Shown here one piece after another: positions 1 through 9,389 of a stretch of 64,000 nucleotides of DNA. The stretch covers positions 62,001-126,000 of the forward strand of contig JAEZWR010000048.1 of assembly GCA_023420115.1 (NCBI GenBank), given 5' to 3'. The position numbers and the translations under genes are program-made. Position 1 is the first letter of the stretch; each line of letters begins with the position of its first letter. This DNA is from Bacillota bacterium. GTDB taxonomy: Bacteria; Bacillota; Clostridia; Saccharofermentanales; Fastidiosipilaceae. The notes under the pieces were generated by a model. The model saw only the letters and a program-made list of their open reading frames with translations, searched no databases and had not been told where the DNA came from.

Positions 1-92
1 ATATCTATGCATACTAGGTAGAGCTTATGGCATAGGTATCCTAAAATTTTAAAAAAGTAGTTTTTATATTTGTTTCTGATGAATAGATAAAT

Positions 93-2771
93 ATGACTAG
101 TAAAGTTAATGAGAAATTTGAGAGAAGATTAAAGCGGCTGCAAAGAATGGGAATCAGGGCGGCACAGGGTGCTTTTTTGCTGAAAAATGCAAATTTGCCT
201 TTAGATGATTCTGAGCTTAAACATGATTTTTTAGATGAAAAAGCAAATGATATTGACGAGACAATCATTGATTTACAAGCCGACTCTCAGAGTGATATTA
301 ATGATTCAGAAGATAATAAAGATATTGGCAATATTTCAGAGAAGCTTCCAATTTTAGCGGAGGATTTTTCCCTTCTTCAAGAAACGATAGAAGAGCCTCA
401 ACATTTGGAAAAAGTTAGACTTAGACGTAAAGCTGAGGAAATAAAGTCTCGATATAGTTTAGATTATGAGAGAGTTCTAAATAGTATTTACAAGCTCAAG
501 ACAAGAGTTAGGTCAGGCAAAATATCTATCAAATTTTTATATAGAGAATTGGCTAATTTGGATGATAAAATCAGTCAGAATAAGTCAACAGAAGAAATAT
601 ATGCAGCACTTCTCAGATTAGATGAGTACGAGAGACGTTTTTTTGAAGAAGTTCTTATAGAGGAAATTCTGGCGATAAGTGAGATCTTTGATCTAGAGCT
701 TAATGAGAGAAGTAAGCGCTTGACTGACGAAGCATATAATTATGAAATAAGTGCCAATAGAGTCAAACAGAGATTAATAGAGCGAGAAGATATTCTGGAC
801 CTAGCTAAGTTGACAGGTCAGAAATTTTTGTTGCGATTACAGCAGAATTTTACATATGAGATTATTAAAGATAGCGAAGCATATCGAGAAGAAATTGAGT
901 ATATAAAAAATTTCGAGAAGCTAGCCGCTTCAGCGAGTGCAGAGAGTTTTGTTAGCTTGGATTTTGCTAGTGAACTTATTTCTAACTTACTTGCTGCGAG
1001 AACTAGTTTAGCGGAGAGTCTCTCTTATAGTAATTATCTTGAGATGAGTGAAAGTTTACAAGAGAGTTTGGATTTAAATAGAGATAAATATGAACTCTTA
1101 CATAAACATATAAGTAATCATCTGGCTGACTGTTTTGCCTTGGTTCTTGATAGAGAAGAGTCAAAGTCGAGAGATGAGAAAAGTTTTTTGGACTTTAATA
1201 GAATCAGAGAGATATATTTGCAGAGTTTATCTAGTAATAGAGTTGTGTCATTTGAGCACATTGAAGATACTGAGGATGAACTGACACTTCCACTGATATC
1301 TGCTGACATTGATGGAGTTCTTAAAGATATACTTTTTCTGCTTGATGATATATTTAGCTCTATTAGAGATAGAAATTTGGACTTTTCGCGAGAAAATATT
1401 CTGGCTAAAGACGCCAAAGCTTACGGGATAGAAAATAGGACTGAATATGGGCATGATGATAAGTCTATAGAAGTTGATAGCTTATCGAGTTCTGGTGTAG
1501 TGGTTAATAATAGGGTCTGGTCTGATTTAGAAGATCTCCGTGATGAACAGAGGACAGATCTTGATTCGGTATATAGAGCTGAGCTTGAATCAGAACACAA
1601 ATTAGATCTAAATTCGCAATTTTTATTTGATGATTGTTCCAATGAATCAAGTAATATCAATGGAATTTATACTGTTGATGATAATTCCTATTTGTCGAAT
1701 GACAACAATGATTTAAATAGTGATGATAAATATAAACAGCGTAAACAAGGGAGTTCTTTTTTAAGATTCATTAATAAATATAAGAATGACTATCCAAATT
1801 CAGCTACTAACGAGGGTTTGGTTTATTTCTTTGACAGTAGTAGAAATAGGTATTTAAAAAAGGATAGATTGTTATATAGCTTCCAGCAGAAGAAAAGACG
1901 CTTCGAGCATCTGCCTTTTTCTGAACTTAGGACATATGGATCTTCAGTTATTTATTTGCCACAGACTAGGGTTGGTTTTTGTTTGCTCGATAAACCTATA
2001 CACTCTTATGATATATGGGATATCATAAATTCATTTGGAAGATCATATAGAATGTCCGAAGCTGCGAGGGTCGATTTGCTTCTTTTAGAGGAGAAATCTC
2101 TCCGTGTAAATGATCTTTTTTCTGGATTAGCTTTGGAAGTAATTGCTATGCAAAGAATTAATGAGGCAAATAGAACTTTTGAGCAATATATAGATAATTT
2201 ATCGAGAAGAGCTAGATATGATGATATAAATAACTATCATTACAAATCCGTTATTGCCAGGAAGCAGCTTGAGCGATTATCACCATTCAGATTGAAGATT
2301 GAAAAAGAAATTGAATATAAGGATCGACTCGTAAAAAGACGCCTATCAATAATGATAGAGGAACTTCTTAGATCGTGTTTAATAAGTGAGTACCAGTTTA
2401 TAATATATACAAATAGAATTTTTGATAAAGAAAAATTAATAGAAATATGGAATGAACTTCATAATAAATATTTTAAAAAAGATAAGTCTAGGATTTACAA
2501 GTTGAATGATGCTATTGTTCTTAAGGAACTCGTGTATAGGCCATTTGATAGTAAACAAAGAATGCTAGCTTTATATTCTGCGCTACTTCTTTGGGATAAG
2601 GCAAAAGTTAATTTGGTAAATAGTGGGACAAAGTATAGTGATTTTGTCAAAAATTCTGGACATCAATCTTTTTATACTTTGATGAAGGAAATATTTGATC
2701 TTGATTGCTTTGACGAAGCTGTGCACAAAAGACTGGCCTATCAGCTGGCTAAATTTTTGGAGGCTAATTAA
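93..2771 (+). CDS. Large charged coiled-coil protein of unknown function
   Basis: This 892-residue protein is very rich in Glu, Asp, Arg, Lys, Leu and Ser. Long heptad-like helices run through about residues 100-350 and 690-800. An Asp/Asn/Ser-rich low-complexity stretch covers about residues 440-590, and a more ordered-looking C-terminal part follows (about 595-892). I see no signal peptide, membrane segment or nucleotide-binding motif, so it is probably cytosolic. The ATG at 93 has no good ribosome site in front of it. The gene ends directly before the TTG start of the rRNA methylase gene, and its last codons carry that gene's GGAGG, so the two are probably co-transcribed. I do not recognise a family. 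A structural or scaffold role is only a guess. Confidence 0.75.
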   Translation: MTSKVNEKFERRLKRLQRMGIRAAQGAFLLKNANLPLDDSELKHDFLDEKANDIDETIIDLQADSQSDINDSEDNKDIGNISEKLPILAEDFSLLQETIEEPQHLEKVRLRRKAEEIKSRYSLDYERVLNSIYKLKTRVRSGKISIKFLYRELANLDDKISQNKSTEEIYAALLRLDEYERRFFEEVLIEEILAISEIFDLELNERSKRLTDEAYNYEISANRVKQRLIEREDILDLAKLTGQKFLLRLQQNFTYEIIKDSEAYREEIEYIKNFEKLAASASAESFVSLDFASELISNLLAARTSLAESLSYSNYLEMSESLQESLDLNRDKYELLHKHISNHLADCFALVLDREESKSRDEKSFLDFNRIREIYLQSLSSNRVVSFEHIEDTEDELTLPLISADIDGVLKDILFLLDDIFSSIRDRNLDFSRENILAKDAKAYGIENRTEYGHDDKSIEVDSLSSSGVVVNNRVWSDLEDLRDEQRTDLDSVYRAELESEHKLDLNSQFLFDDCSNESSNINGIYTVDDNSYLSNDNNDLNSDDKYKQRKQGSSFLRFINKYKNDYPNSATNEGLVYFFDSSRNRYLKKDRLLYSFQQKKRRFEHLPFSELRTYGSSVIYLPQTRVGFCLLDKPIHSYDIWDIINSFGRSYRMSEAARVDLLLLEEKSLRVNDLFSGLALEVIAMQRINEANRTFEQYIDNLSRRARYDDINNYHYKSVIARKQLERLSPFRLKIEKEIEYKDRLVKRRLSIMIEELLRSCLISEYQFIIYTNRIFDKEKLIEIWNELHNKYFKKDKSRIYKLNDAIVLKELVYRPFDSKQRMLALYSALLLWDKAKVNLVNSGTKYSDFVKNSGHQSFYTLMKEIFDLDCFDEAVHKRLAYQLAKFLEAN

Positions 2772-4544
2772 TTGAGTAGAAATGAATTATTTAAGAGTTT
2801 GATTGAAGAGTCTTATCCAGCTGATTTTTTAGAGCAAATGTCGGATACTATAAATAAATATATTGATTCGCATTTTGAAGAAGAATTCTGGCAGAGTTTT
2901 TTTGAAAAAAGGGAGAGAAAGTCTCTTAGATTTAATTCTTATAAAATTCTTAGAGAATATTTGTGTAAGAATGAGCAACTGGATAGATTAGAGAAATTAA
3001 GTTTTGAAGAATATAAGAGACTTTCAGATAAGGCTGTACGAAACTTTGCTGCTACTTTTTTTAAGAAATATAAGGTGACGGAAGTTAGCGAAGTTTCTTG
3101 GAGTTCTTATGCTTATTACTTTCCAAGGGAGTTGAGTCTTAGTAGAACTTTGGAATATCTCGCAGGATATTTTTATATTCAAGAGGCTTCTGCTATGTTG
3201 CCTGCAGAAATTTTGTCGGAATATATATTTTCATCTTCGGTACTAGACCTATGTGCAGCTCCAGGAGGAAAAAGCCTCAGGCTTTCTGAAGCTGTAGGAT
3301 ACAGTGGGAAGCTACTATCAAATGATTATTCTAGATCAAGGGCCAAGGTGCTTCGTTTCAATCTTCGACAACTTGGTATTAATAATGCTACTGTAGTTTC
3401 TGCTGATCCAAAGGATATGCTTAGCTCGATGCGCGAAAGTTTCGATGCGATTATTCTCGATGCTCCATGCTCTGGCGAAGGTATGATGAGACGGAATAGA
3501 GAGTCTAGAATTGCCAGGAGCAAGTATCCGATTGCAGAGCTAGTTGAATTACAGAAAGACTTGCTTAATACGGCTAGCATCTTGCTTAGACAGGGAGGAT
3601 ATCTTGTCTATTCGACCTGCACTTTTAATATTGAAGAAAATGAGAAGCAGGTGCTTAACTTTATTAATGCACATCCTGAATTTATAGTATGTGAGATTGA
3701 AGCAGATAAGATAAAGAGAAATGACCATTTAAATAGAGCTTTTGCTATTGATGGAAAAAAGGAATTGGAAAAGGCGATTAGAATTTTTCCCAATAGAGCA
3801 GAAGGTGATGGGCATTTTGCAATTCTCTTAAGAAAAGGAAGAAGTGGAGAAGAGTTTGCTAGAAATAATAATTTTGAAAATTTTGAGAGTTCCATTGTTA
3901 ATAGTGAGAAGCAATATATTTCTAAGAAAAAAAATATGAAAGGTAGAAAAAAATCTAAGATAAATAAATATGATAAAAATATAGATTATTTTCAATTGCT
4001 GGAGCTAGGTCGCTCAGCACTACGAAAATTCATCAAAGAAAATATATCGGAAAAAATTTATGCTATCTTTGGAGATGATTTTATTCAAAAATTAGATTTA
4101 GTAGAGAATACTTTGGTTCTTAGGAATAATTATGACAGGAATAGCGCTCCTGGAATACATATACTTTATAGTGGGATGAGTTTTGGAGAAGTGAAGATGG
4201 ATAAGAAACTTGGTGCTAAGTTTACTCCCGGACATGACTTGGTTTCATCGCTTCCCGCAGGGCTTTTTTTACATAATATTGATCTTTCGTCTGATGCAAT
4301 CTTGGCAAATAAATATTTATCTGGACAGACTCTTACATATACTGATTTAGAAAAGATTGATCCGGACTGCCTGAGAAGAATGGATGAGGTGAATGGAACT
4401 TGCTTGCTTATTACTTTTGATGGTATTTCACTTGGTCTACTAAAGAGACAAGATAATATATTTAAGAATTTATACCCTATCTATTTACAGGATAAGTTGA
4501 CAAAAGGAGATTTAAGCGAAGATTATTTAAAAGAGAATTGTTAG
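2772..4544 (+). CDS. rsmF: RsmF/NOL1-NOP2-sun family rRNA (cytosine-C5) methyltransferase
   Basis: The product should methylate a cytosine in 16S rRNA using S-adenosylmethionine. The SAM site LDLCAAPGGKS is at residues 158-168. The two catalytic cysteines lie in DAPCSGEG (about 220-227) and STCTF (271-275), as in the RsmF/YebU family. The C-terminal third fits the extra domains of RsmF-type enzymes, separated by a Lys-rich linker near residues 385-410. At 590 aa it is longer than the usual 450-480. Translation starts at TTG 2772, placed eight bases after GGAGG (2759-2763) inside the upstream gene, with stop and start adjacent. The family is secure; the exact target base is not. Confidence 0.9.
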   Translation: MSRNELFKSLIEESYPADFLEQMSDTINKYIDSHFEEEFWQSFFEKRERKSLRFNSYKILREYLCKNEQLDRLEKLSFEEYKRLSDKAVRNFAATFFKKYKVTEVSEVSWSSYAYYFPRELSLSRTLEYLAGYFYIQEASAMLPAEILSEYIFSSSVLDLCAAPGGKSLRLSEAVGYSGKLLSNDYSRSRAKVLRFNLRQLGINNATVVSADPKDMLSSMRESFDAIILDAPCSGEGMMRRNRESRIARSKYPIAELVELQKDLLNTASILLRQGGYLVYSTCTFNIEENEKQVLNFINAHPEFIVCEIEADKIKRNDHLNRAFAIDGKKELEKAIRIFPNRAEGDGHFAILLRKGRSGEEFARNNNFENFESSIVNSEKQYISKKKNMKGRKKSKINKYDKNIDYFQLLELGRSALRKFIKENISEKIYAIFGDDFIQKLDLVENTLVLRNNYDRNSAPGIHILYSGMSFGEVKMDKKLGAKFTPGHDLVSSLPAGLFLHNIDLSSDAILANKYLSGQTLTYTDLEKIDPDCLRRMDEVNGTCLLITFDGISLGLLKRQDNIFKNLYPIYLQDKLTKGDLSEDYLKENC

Positions 4545-4596
4545 AATAAAATTTTATATCTAATTGGCTTAATGATTAGAATAAATTAAAGTTTTT

Positions 4597-4626
4597 TTGA
4601 CAAAAGAAAAGTTTGAGTGATATATA
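4597..4626 (+). promoter_or_regulatory. Probable sigma-A promoter for the ITP pyrophosphatase gene
   Basis: TTGACA at 4597-4602 is followed after 18 bases by TATATA (4621-4626), which runs into TATAAT. It lies about 50 bases before the ATG at 4674, in the gap after the methylase gene. Confidence 0.55.
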
Positions 4627-4673
4627 ATTAATTTTTAAAATTGTTATTAATTATTAGATATGTGGAGCTTGTG

Positions 4674-5294
4674 ATGAGACGACTTATTATTGCCAGTTCG
4701 AATAAGCATAAAATTGAGGAATTTAAAAATATTTTTAAAGATATTAATTACGAGATTATGGGGCTGGATGATATAGGATTTACGGATGATATTGTAGAAG
4801 ATGGGGACTCATTTATCTCAAATGCTTCGATTAAGGCAGAAGCTGTATATAAGTTTTGGAAAGAGAAGATGTCAGAAAATGATCTTATCTTAGCAGATGA
4901 TTCTGGCTTATCTTGCGATTTGTTAAATGGAGCACCTGGTATTTATTCAGCAAGATTCAAGGCAGAGCTGAGTGTAAGGGAAAGAAATGAGGAACTTTGC
5001 AAATTACTGAGAGATAAGGACGAAGATGAGAATCTATGGACCTGTCATTATACTGCTGCAATAGTTTTGATTGATTCAAGTGGAAGTGAAAATATTTTTG
5101 AGAAGCATTGCTATGGAAGAATTAAACCAGAACCTAGGGGAGAGAATGGTTTCGGTTATGACCCAATTTTTTTCTTGCCTGAATATGGCCTTACCATGGC
5201 AGAACTTGCGTCTGATATGAAGAATTCTATTTCGCACAGGGGCAAGGCGTGTAGGGAAGTCTTAGAATTCATCCGTAATAGAGAGGTTAATTAA
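4674..5294 (+). CDS. rdgB: XTP/dITP diphosphatase (RdgB/HAM1 family)
   Basis: It hydrolyses non-canonical purine triphosphates (ITP, dITP, XTP) to monophosphates and so keeps damaged bases out of DNA and RNA. Family motifs are visible: SSNKHKIEEF at the N-terminus, LADDSGL followed by NGAPGIYSARF in the middle, FGYDPIF, and SHRGKA near the C-terminus. The length of 206 aa is typical. I chose ATG 4674 because GGAG sits six bases before it and the family starts with this short strand; an upstream TTG at 4641 would add 11 residues without a ribosome site. Its stop overlaps the start of the next gene by one base (TAATG), so the pair is likely translated together. Confidence 0.93.
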   Translation: MRRLIIASSNKHKIEEFKNIFKDINYEIMGLDDIGFTDDIVEDGDSFISNASIKAEAVYKFWKEKMSENDLILADDSGLSCDLLNGAPGIYSARFKAELSVRERNEELCKLLRDKDEDENLWTCHYTAAIVLIDSSGSENIFEKHCYGRIKPEPRGENGFGYDPIFFLPEYGLTMAELASDMKNSISHRGKACREVLEFIRNREVN

Positions 5295-6532
5295 TGTATT
5301 TTTATTTTTTGTGGGAGTCATTAAAATTTTATAAGCTAAAGAATTCCCTTGTTGTTAAATTGTTTTTCTTTGGTATTTTTATTTTTAATTTTGTGTTTTT
5401 TATCTTGCCAATCGGGGATAGAAATATTGTAAATTTGCTTGCTCAACTTTTATTGCTATCCAGTCAGGATAATATTTTTAACTCGGGAATTATGAATATT
5501 AGTATAAGTAAGGGCCATATAATTTATCTTATTTCCAGAGTACTAATAATTCTCATAAATTATTTCTTCGCACTCATGTATGCCAATGCTTATTCATCAG
5601 AAGCTGATGGTTTATCACCAGGCTACGGTGTTGTCTTATGTTTAAAGGGAATGGGAAAATTTTTGCTTTTTTCTCTCATTAGTATTATCGTGCTCATTTT
5701 TTCTTCTTTACTCTTGACCATACCCTATATCTTTTTTATTACTAGTTTTATTTTTGCCCCACTCTTTTTTACTGAAAGAAAAGCTGGACTTTTTCAATCT
5801 ATGCGAGAGAGTTTAGAATATAGTCGAGGGAAACGTTCAAGTATTTTTCTTTGTTTGATACTTTGGTTTATGTGTGTATCATGGATAGAAAGTGTCCTTA
5901 TTAACTTTGCTGGAACTAATATAGTTTCAGCTGCACTTATATCCGCTCTTATAAATACATTCCAATTTCTATTCTTAGGTAGACTTCATGCTCTATTATA
6001 TATGTATTTTACAAAGTATTGTCCTAAGTCTACTTCGTCTTTTACTTGGCGTGATCCACGTAAAATGATAGTTGATATTGATAGTGGCAAAGCCCCTCGG
6101 GTAGATAGTTCTTATTATCAGGAGAAAGATAGGCTTGAAAAGGAAATTCAGTCTTTGTTCCCTGAACTATATCAGCGAATAAAGAGAGCCGAGGAGAAAG
6201 AATTAGCAAGGGCAAAAGATTTTAGAGAAGATCCTAATAAAGAGTCTAATAAAGATATTAATAGTGCTTCAGACGATAAATTGGACGCGGCCTCATCGAA
6301 ATCGAATGAGAATAACGATTGTTGGACTGATAGAGGTGAAAATGAAGCATCAACTAATGAAACAAAGGATGAAATTACAGAAATTGCTAGAAGTAATGAG
6401 TCTTCAACAACTAATTATAAGAATAATGCTGAATATGACCTTGAGGAACTTATAGATTCCGAAAAAAATCAGGCTTCTGAGGAAAGTACTTTCGATAATA
6501 ATAATAATAGCGATGAAGATGCTAAGAAATGA
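5294..6532 (+). CDS. Integral membrane protein, DUF975-like, with acidic tail
   Basis: The first 240 residues hold about six hydrophobic segments. The segment around residues 150-200 (TERKAGLFQSMRESLEYSRG, then a hydrophobic stretch) resembles the DUF975 pattern of a conserved helix before a membrane span. Residues 300-412 are a hydrophilic, probably disordered tail rich in Asn, Asp, Glu and Ser, presumably cytoplasmic. The function is unknown. It starts on the last base of the preceding stop codon, so it is translationally coupled to the ITP pyrophosphatase. The tail is unusual for the family. The family assignment is by resemblance only. Confidence 0.65.
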   Translation: MYFYFLWESLKFYKLKNSLVVKLFFFGIFIFNFVFFILPIGDRNIVNLLAQLLLLSSQDNIFNSGIMNISISKGHIIYLISRVLIILINYFFALMYANAYSSEADGLSPGYGVVLCLKGMGKFLLFSLISIIVLIFSSLLLTIPYIFFITSFIFAPLFFTERKAGLFQSMRESLEYSRGKRSSIFLCLILWFMCVSWIESVLINFAGTNIVSAALISALINTFQFLFLGRLHALLYMYFTKYCPKSTSSFTWRDPRKMIVDIDSGKAPRVDSSYYQEKDRLEKEIQSLFPELYQRIKRAEEKELARAKDFREDPNKESNKDINSASDDKLDAASSKSNENNDCWTDRGENEASTNETKDEITEIARSNESSTTNYKNNAEYDLEELIDSEKNQASEESTFDNNNNSDEDAKK

Positions 6533-6660
6533 ATATGATGGTCATATTTTCAGTATATATAAGCTAATAAGTTTTTACTTGATTGAGATTATTTTGATTT
6601 GAGTTTAAAGAAAATATAAATAATAGTTAAAGCAAAAGTTGAAAATGTAAGGAATTGATA

Positions 6661-7776
6661 ATGATAGATTTACACGAGTATTCACTAAAATTAAATAAGT
6701 TTGACAAACCACTAGCAGAGCTTAAGTCTGCTCTACATATCCAAGATAGCATGAATCGTATATCAGAGTTGACAGAGTTAAGTCAAGAACCAGATTTTTG
6801 GGATAAGCCTGAGGAGGCACAGAAGCTTCAGCAAGAGCTCACCCATCTTCAGAAAAAACTTGACAGATTTATGTCATTAGAGAGTAAATATGAGGAAATT
6901 CAACTAATGTTGGAACTAGCTGAAGAAGCTGGCGAAGCTGAGTTTGAGGAAGAAATAAAGACTTCTTATTCTGAACTTGAGCAAAATTATGAGAATATGA
7001 GACTTGAGACCTTATTCACAGGCAAGTATGATGCTAATAATGCAATACTTACCCTACATGCAGGAGCCGGTGGTACAGAAGCACAAGACTGGGTAGAAAT
7101 GTTATATAGAATGTATCTTCGTTTTGCAGACCAACATGAGTTTGAAGTAAAAGAATTGGACTATTTAGATGGTGATGAAGCTGGAATCAAAAGTGTGTCT
7201 TTTATGGTTAGTGGTGATAATGCCTATGGATACTTGCGTTCGGAAAATGGTGTTCATAGATTAGTTCGTATATCACCTTTTGATTCTTCTGGCAGACGAC
7301 ATACATCATTTGCTAGCTGTGAAGTTATGCCTGAACTGGATCTTTCTATTGAGATAAATATAAGACCGGAGGACTTGAGAGTTGATACTTATCGTTCAAC
7401 AGGAAAGGGAGGTCAGCACGTTAATAAGACTGATTCAGCAGTCCGTCTTACACATATACCAACAGGCGTTGTCGTAGCTTGTCAGGCTGAGCGTTCACAA
7501 ATACAAAATAAAGAGTCAGCAATGAAGATGCTCAAGGCAAAATTGTTTGCCTTAGCTGAAGCCGCACAAAAAGCATCTATAGATGAGTTAAAAGGGAATC
7601 AGCAGGAGGTTGCCTGGGGAAGCCAAATTAGATCATATGTTTTTTGTCCATATACAATGGTAAAAGATCATAGAACCGAATATGAAGAAGGTTCTGTTCA
7701 AGATGTTATGGATGGAAAATTAGACGGTTTTGTTAATGCATTTTTATCGATGAAAGCCAAGGATAAAGAGAATTAA
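6661..7776 (+). CDS. prfB: Peptide chain release factor 2
   Basis: RF2 recognises UGA and UAA stop codons and releases the finished peptide on the ribosome. The stop-reading motif SPF is at residues 205-207 and the catalytic GGQ at 250-252, the same numbering as in E. coli RF2. Length is 371 aa. I chose ATG 6661 because AAGGA lies seven bases before it; the TTG at 6655 would be too close. Unlike many bacterial prfB genes the frame is continuous: where E. coli has Leu25 then UGA, this gene has CTA (6733-6735) followed by CAT. The autoregulatory +1 frameshift is therefore absent. Confidence 0.97.
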   Translation: MIDLHEYSLKLNKFDKPLAELKSALHIQDSMNRISELTELSQEPDFWDKPEEAQKLQQELTHLQKKLDRFMSLESKYEEIQLMLELAEEAGEAEFEEEIKTSYSELEQNYENMRLETLFTGKYDANNAILTLHAGAGGTEAQDWVEMLYRMYLRFADQHEFEVKELDYLDGDEAGIKSVSFMVSGDNAYGYLRSENGVHRLVRISPFDSSGRRHTSFASCEVMPELDLSIEINIRPEDLRVDTYRSTGKGGQHVNKTDSAVRLTHIPTGVVVACQAERSQIQNKESAMKMLKAKLFALAEAAQKASIDELKGNQQEVAWGSQIRSYVFCPYTMVKDHRTEYEEGSVQDVMDGKLDGFVNAFLSMKAKDKEN

Positions 7777-7826
7777 GCTTAAACTTATGTTTCAATATTA
7801 GTCATAGGAAATATATAGGTAATGGA

Positions 7827-9254
7827 ATGAAAGAAATATATTATGGAGGATCATTTGATCCATTTCACTCTGGACATGAAACTTTTATTAGAGAATTACT
7901 AAGGCAAAAGGCCGATAGACTAATAATTGCAGTGTCAGGCAGACAGGACATTAAAAAGAAGCATAGTAGCATATTTTCTATATATAGATATTTAATGGTC
8001 AAAAATTGCTTGGAAAAAATTTTTGGCAAAGAATTTAAGTTAATTGAACATAATGAGCTAGGTTCAAAATCTTGTAAGCTAGATTTTAAAGAACTAAAGA
8101 AAAATCTCGATAAAGATGGAAAAAATAAACAATTTTATTTTTCTGATGGTAGCAGTTTGGCTTTGGCAGAAATAAGAGTGAAAGAGCTCCTTCTCAGTGA
8201 TGAAGAAATTATGCGTTCTGCTCCCTCATATACCTATATAAGTCTAGAACAGAGAGCGAGACTTGCCAGTGAAAAAAATAAGAAATACAAAGTATATTTA
8301 GCACATGGAAGTGATTTTTTATCTAGTTTTTCATATTGGAAGAACTTATATCGCATTTGTGACTTAGCAGAATTTATACTTCTTAGGAGAAAGGGAGTAG
8401 AGGAAGGTAAATTTAAAAATGAATTAGAACTTTTGCGAAATCGATATGGAGCAAAAATTAGAACTATTGCTGTTGATTTACCTGATATGTCTTCATCGGA
8501 AATTAGAAATCACTTGTGTGGTAAGAGCGAATATGGAGTACCTGGACCAGATGGTCAAGCGAATATAAACTTTGGTAAATATGAGCAATTTCTTCCAGAA
8601 GAAAGTAAAAGTGTCATAAAAAGAAATGGTTTGTATTATGGCATAGACTTAAGGGAACATTTAGATGCTGACTTAATTAAGGAACTTCAAGAATTAGAAA
8701 GAAGTCTGTGGTCAAAATTATCCCTTTATAGGCTTTGCCACAGCGTCAATGTTATGTATGCTGCAATTGCTATAGGCCTTATACATAAATTGGATTTAAA
8801 AAAAATAGCTATCGCGGCGCTGATGCATGATATGGCAAAAGAACTAGATTGGCAAAAATATCCTGAATTTATCGAAACTACATTAGATGATGAATATTTG
8901 AGTTTTCCATCTTGCATTCATGGTCCTCTAGCAGCCTATCTTCTTGAGAAAGAGTTCAAAATAGATGATATGGAAATTATCGAAGCTGTAAGATCACATG
9001 TATTTTTAAATAACAAGCCATCTAGTGTAACTCAAGCAGTATATTTAGCAGATAAGATTGAAATTTCGAGACCTTATAGTGACCTTTTGGAAATAAGAGA
9101 GTGTAGTAAGATAGACTTAGTTCATGCTACAAGATTGACTTCAGATAATATAGTGGCGATGGCTGAGAAAAATGGCAAAAAAATAATCAAGTATAGCATC
9201 GAAGCAAATGAAGCGATCAGGCACTTAGATGATAAGAGAGAAAATATTATCTAG
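7827..9254 (+). CDS. nadD: Fused nicotinate-nucleotide adenylyltransferase (NadD) and YqeK HD-domain hydrolase
   Basis: Residues 1 to about 240 are a NadD domain that makes deamido-NAD from nicotinate mononucleotide and ATP. The nucleotidyltransferase motif GGSFDPFHSGH is at 7-17 and the second motif SSSEIR near residue 225. Residues about 265-470 are an HD-domain hydrolase of the YqeK type, a family known for symmetrical cleavage of diadenosine tetraphosphate, with H in LCHSV, the HD pair in ALMHDMAKE and later conserved histidines. The two genes are separate neighbours in Bacillus (yqeJ-yqeK), so a single 475-residue chain is a fusion. The rsfS gene follows, as in the classical order. The NadD domain has an insertion after residue 80. 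Confidence 0.93.
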   Translation: MKEIYYGGSFDPFHSGHETFIRELLRQKADRLIIAVSGRQDIKKKHSSIFSIYRYLMVKNCLEKIFGKEFKLIEHNELGSKSCKLDFKELKKNLDKDGKNKQFYFSDGSSLALAEIRVKELLLSDEEIMRSAPSYTYISLEQRARLASEKNKKYKVYLAHGSDFLSSFSYWKNLYRICDLAEFILLRRKGVEEGKFKNELELLRNRYGAKIRTIAVDLPDMSSSEIRNHLCGKSEYGVPGPDGQANINFGKYEQFLPEESKSVIKRNGLYYGIDLREHLDADLIKELQELERSLWSKLSLYRLCHSVNVMYAAIAIGLIHKLDLKKIAIAALMHDMAKELDWQKYPEFIETTLDDEYLSFPSCIHGPLAAYLLEKEFKIDDMEIIEAVRSHVFLNNKPSSVTQAVYLADKIEISRPYSDLLEIRECSKIDLVHATRLTSDNIVAMAEKNGKKIIKYSIEANEAIRHLDDKRENII

Positions 9255-9389
9255 ATGGTTTCATTTTTGTAATTTAAGTAAGAAGAAAATTATGAAAATT
9301 ATATTTATAGTGAAATATTTAAGTAATTCATATAAAATACAGTAAATAAAAAATATATAAGTAAATAGCAGTCAATAGAGGAATAGGAT

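Noticed and set aside
1..52. Open frame on the plus strand (codons from base 2) ending in TAA at 50-52
   Set aside because: It may be the tail of an upstream gene, but 16 residues are too few to identify or support.
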